Below, piece after piece: positions 13,682 to 13,777 of a stretch of DNA of 13,777 nt. The translations under genes and the position numbers were made by a program. Each line of letters begins with the position of its first letter. Within the stretch, counting starts at the first letter, position 1. The notes beneath the pieces are model-generated. The model was not told the origin of the DNA. It worked only from the letters and a program-made list of their open reading frames with translations, and made no database searches. Origin of the DNA: a bacterium (GTDB lineage: Bacteria > Lindowbacteria > 2-12-FULL-62-27); assembly GCA_016202645.1 (NCBI GenBank), contig JACQOF010000143.1:1-13777 (forward strand), read 5' to 3'.

Positions 13682-13761
13682 CTTCCCCCCTTGAGGGGGA
13701 AGCTGGATGGGGGGTTTCCGGGTGGAGTTCCCCCCTCCCAACCTCCCCCCAAGGGGGGAGG
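13682..13761. repeat. Cluster of C/G-run hairpins, dispersed intergenic repeat
   Basis: Three inverted repeats lie in 80 bp: CTTCCCCC/GGGGGAAG (13682-13689 with 13695-13702), GGGGGG/CCCCCC with an imperfect extension (13705-13714 with 13730-13738), and a perfect nine-base CCTCCCCCC/GGGGGGAGG with an AA loop (13742-13761). Read on the minus strand it yields the peptide NPPSSFPLKGGRGE, a familiar spurious translation of such dispersed repeats. No T-run follows any stem, so it is not a classical terminator, though it could still end or stabilise the operon's transcript. Nothing else is seen in 13621-13777. Confidence 0.6.
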
Positions 13762-13777
13762 AGGATGACTGAAAATC

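Noticed and set aside
13682-13702. Rho-independent terminator of the XRE/methyltransferase operon
   Set aside because: The hairpin is strong but no T-run follows on the plus strand, and similar stems repeat downstream, so a dispersed repeat fits better.
12832-13752. Minus-strand ORF of 306 codons
   Set aside because: It is antisense to the methyltransferase, and its first residues come from the C/G-run repeat (the PPSSFPLKGGRGE artefact).

Overview
The window is dominated by one giant minus-strand gene that starts at 12016 and is still open at the left edge (at least 4005 codons, no in-frame stop). It is followed rightwards by a divergent control region and a small plus-strand operon. The DNA is GC-rich with G/C-ending codons and looks bacterial. 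The giant protein has a signal peptide, right-handed beta-helix ladders, FN3 domains and a C-terminal module with GRGFW and GWNQI motifs. That last module type recurs in large secreted proteins of FCB-group and neighbouring candidate phyla, so an uncultured Gram-negative bacterium of that kind is plausible. The lineage call is inference and weak.

Layout. (1) 1-12016, minus: the exported modular giant. After a signal peptide it carries seven consecutive modules of about 480-565 residues. Each module has a WYVND-type entry strand, a GDTIY-type beta-helix cap, about 8-12 rungs of 23-24 residues rich in Asn/Ser/Thr, an RN(W/Y)(W/F) closing motif, a linker of the form YRLG-VDT-GADT-AP, and an FN3 domain. 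After module 7 come an Ig-like (invasin/Big-1-like) domain and the start of a Trp-rich domain cut by the window edge. (2) 12017-12508: intergenic region between divergent genes. It holds the giant gene's ribosome site, a candidate 96-codon minus-strand upstream ORF whose stop overlaps the giant's start (ATGA), a possible REP/transposon-end remnant, and a palindrome just upstream of the plus-strand operon. (3) 12509-13620, plus: an XRE-type helix-turn-helix protein and a class I SAM-dependent methyltransferase, overlapping by ATGA and therefore probably one operon. (4) 13621-13777: no gene, but a cluster of three C/G-run hairpins typical of a dispersed intergenic repeat.

Working model: the giant is a surface or secreted fibre built by repeated duplication of a beta-helix+FN3 unit. 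Two module subtypes, near-identical FN3 copies and 69-bp in-frame tandem repeats show duplication, shuffling and possible length variation. The XRE/methyltransferase operon is divergent to it. A regulatory link is possible but not shown by the sequence. Most other ORFs in the window are antisense or frame shadows of the repetitive giant gene.
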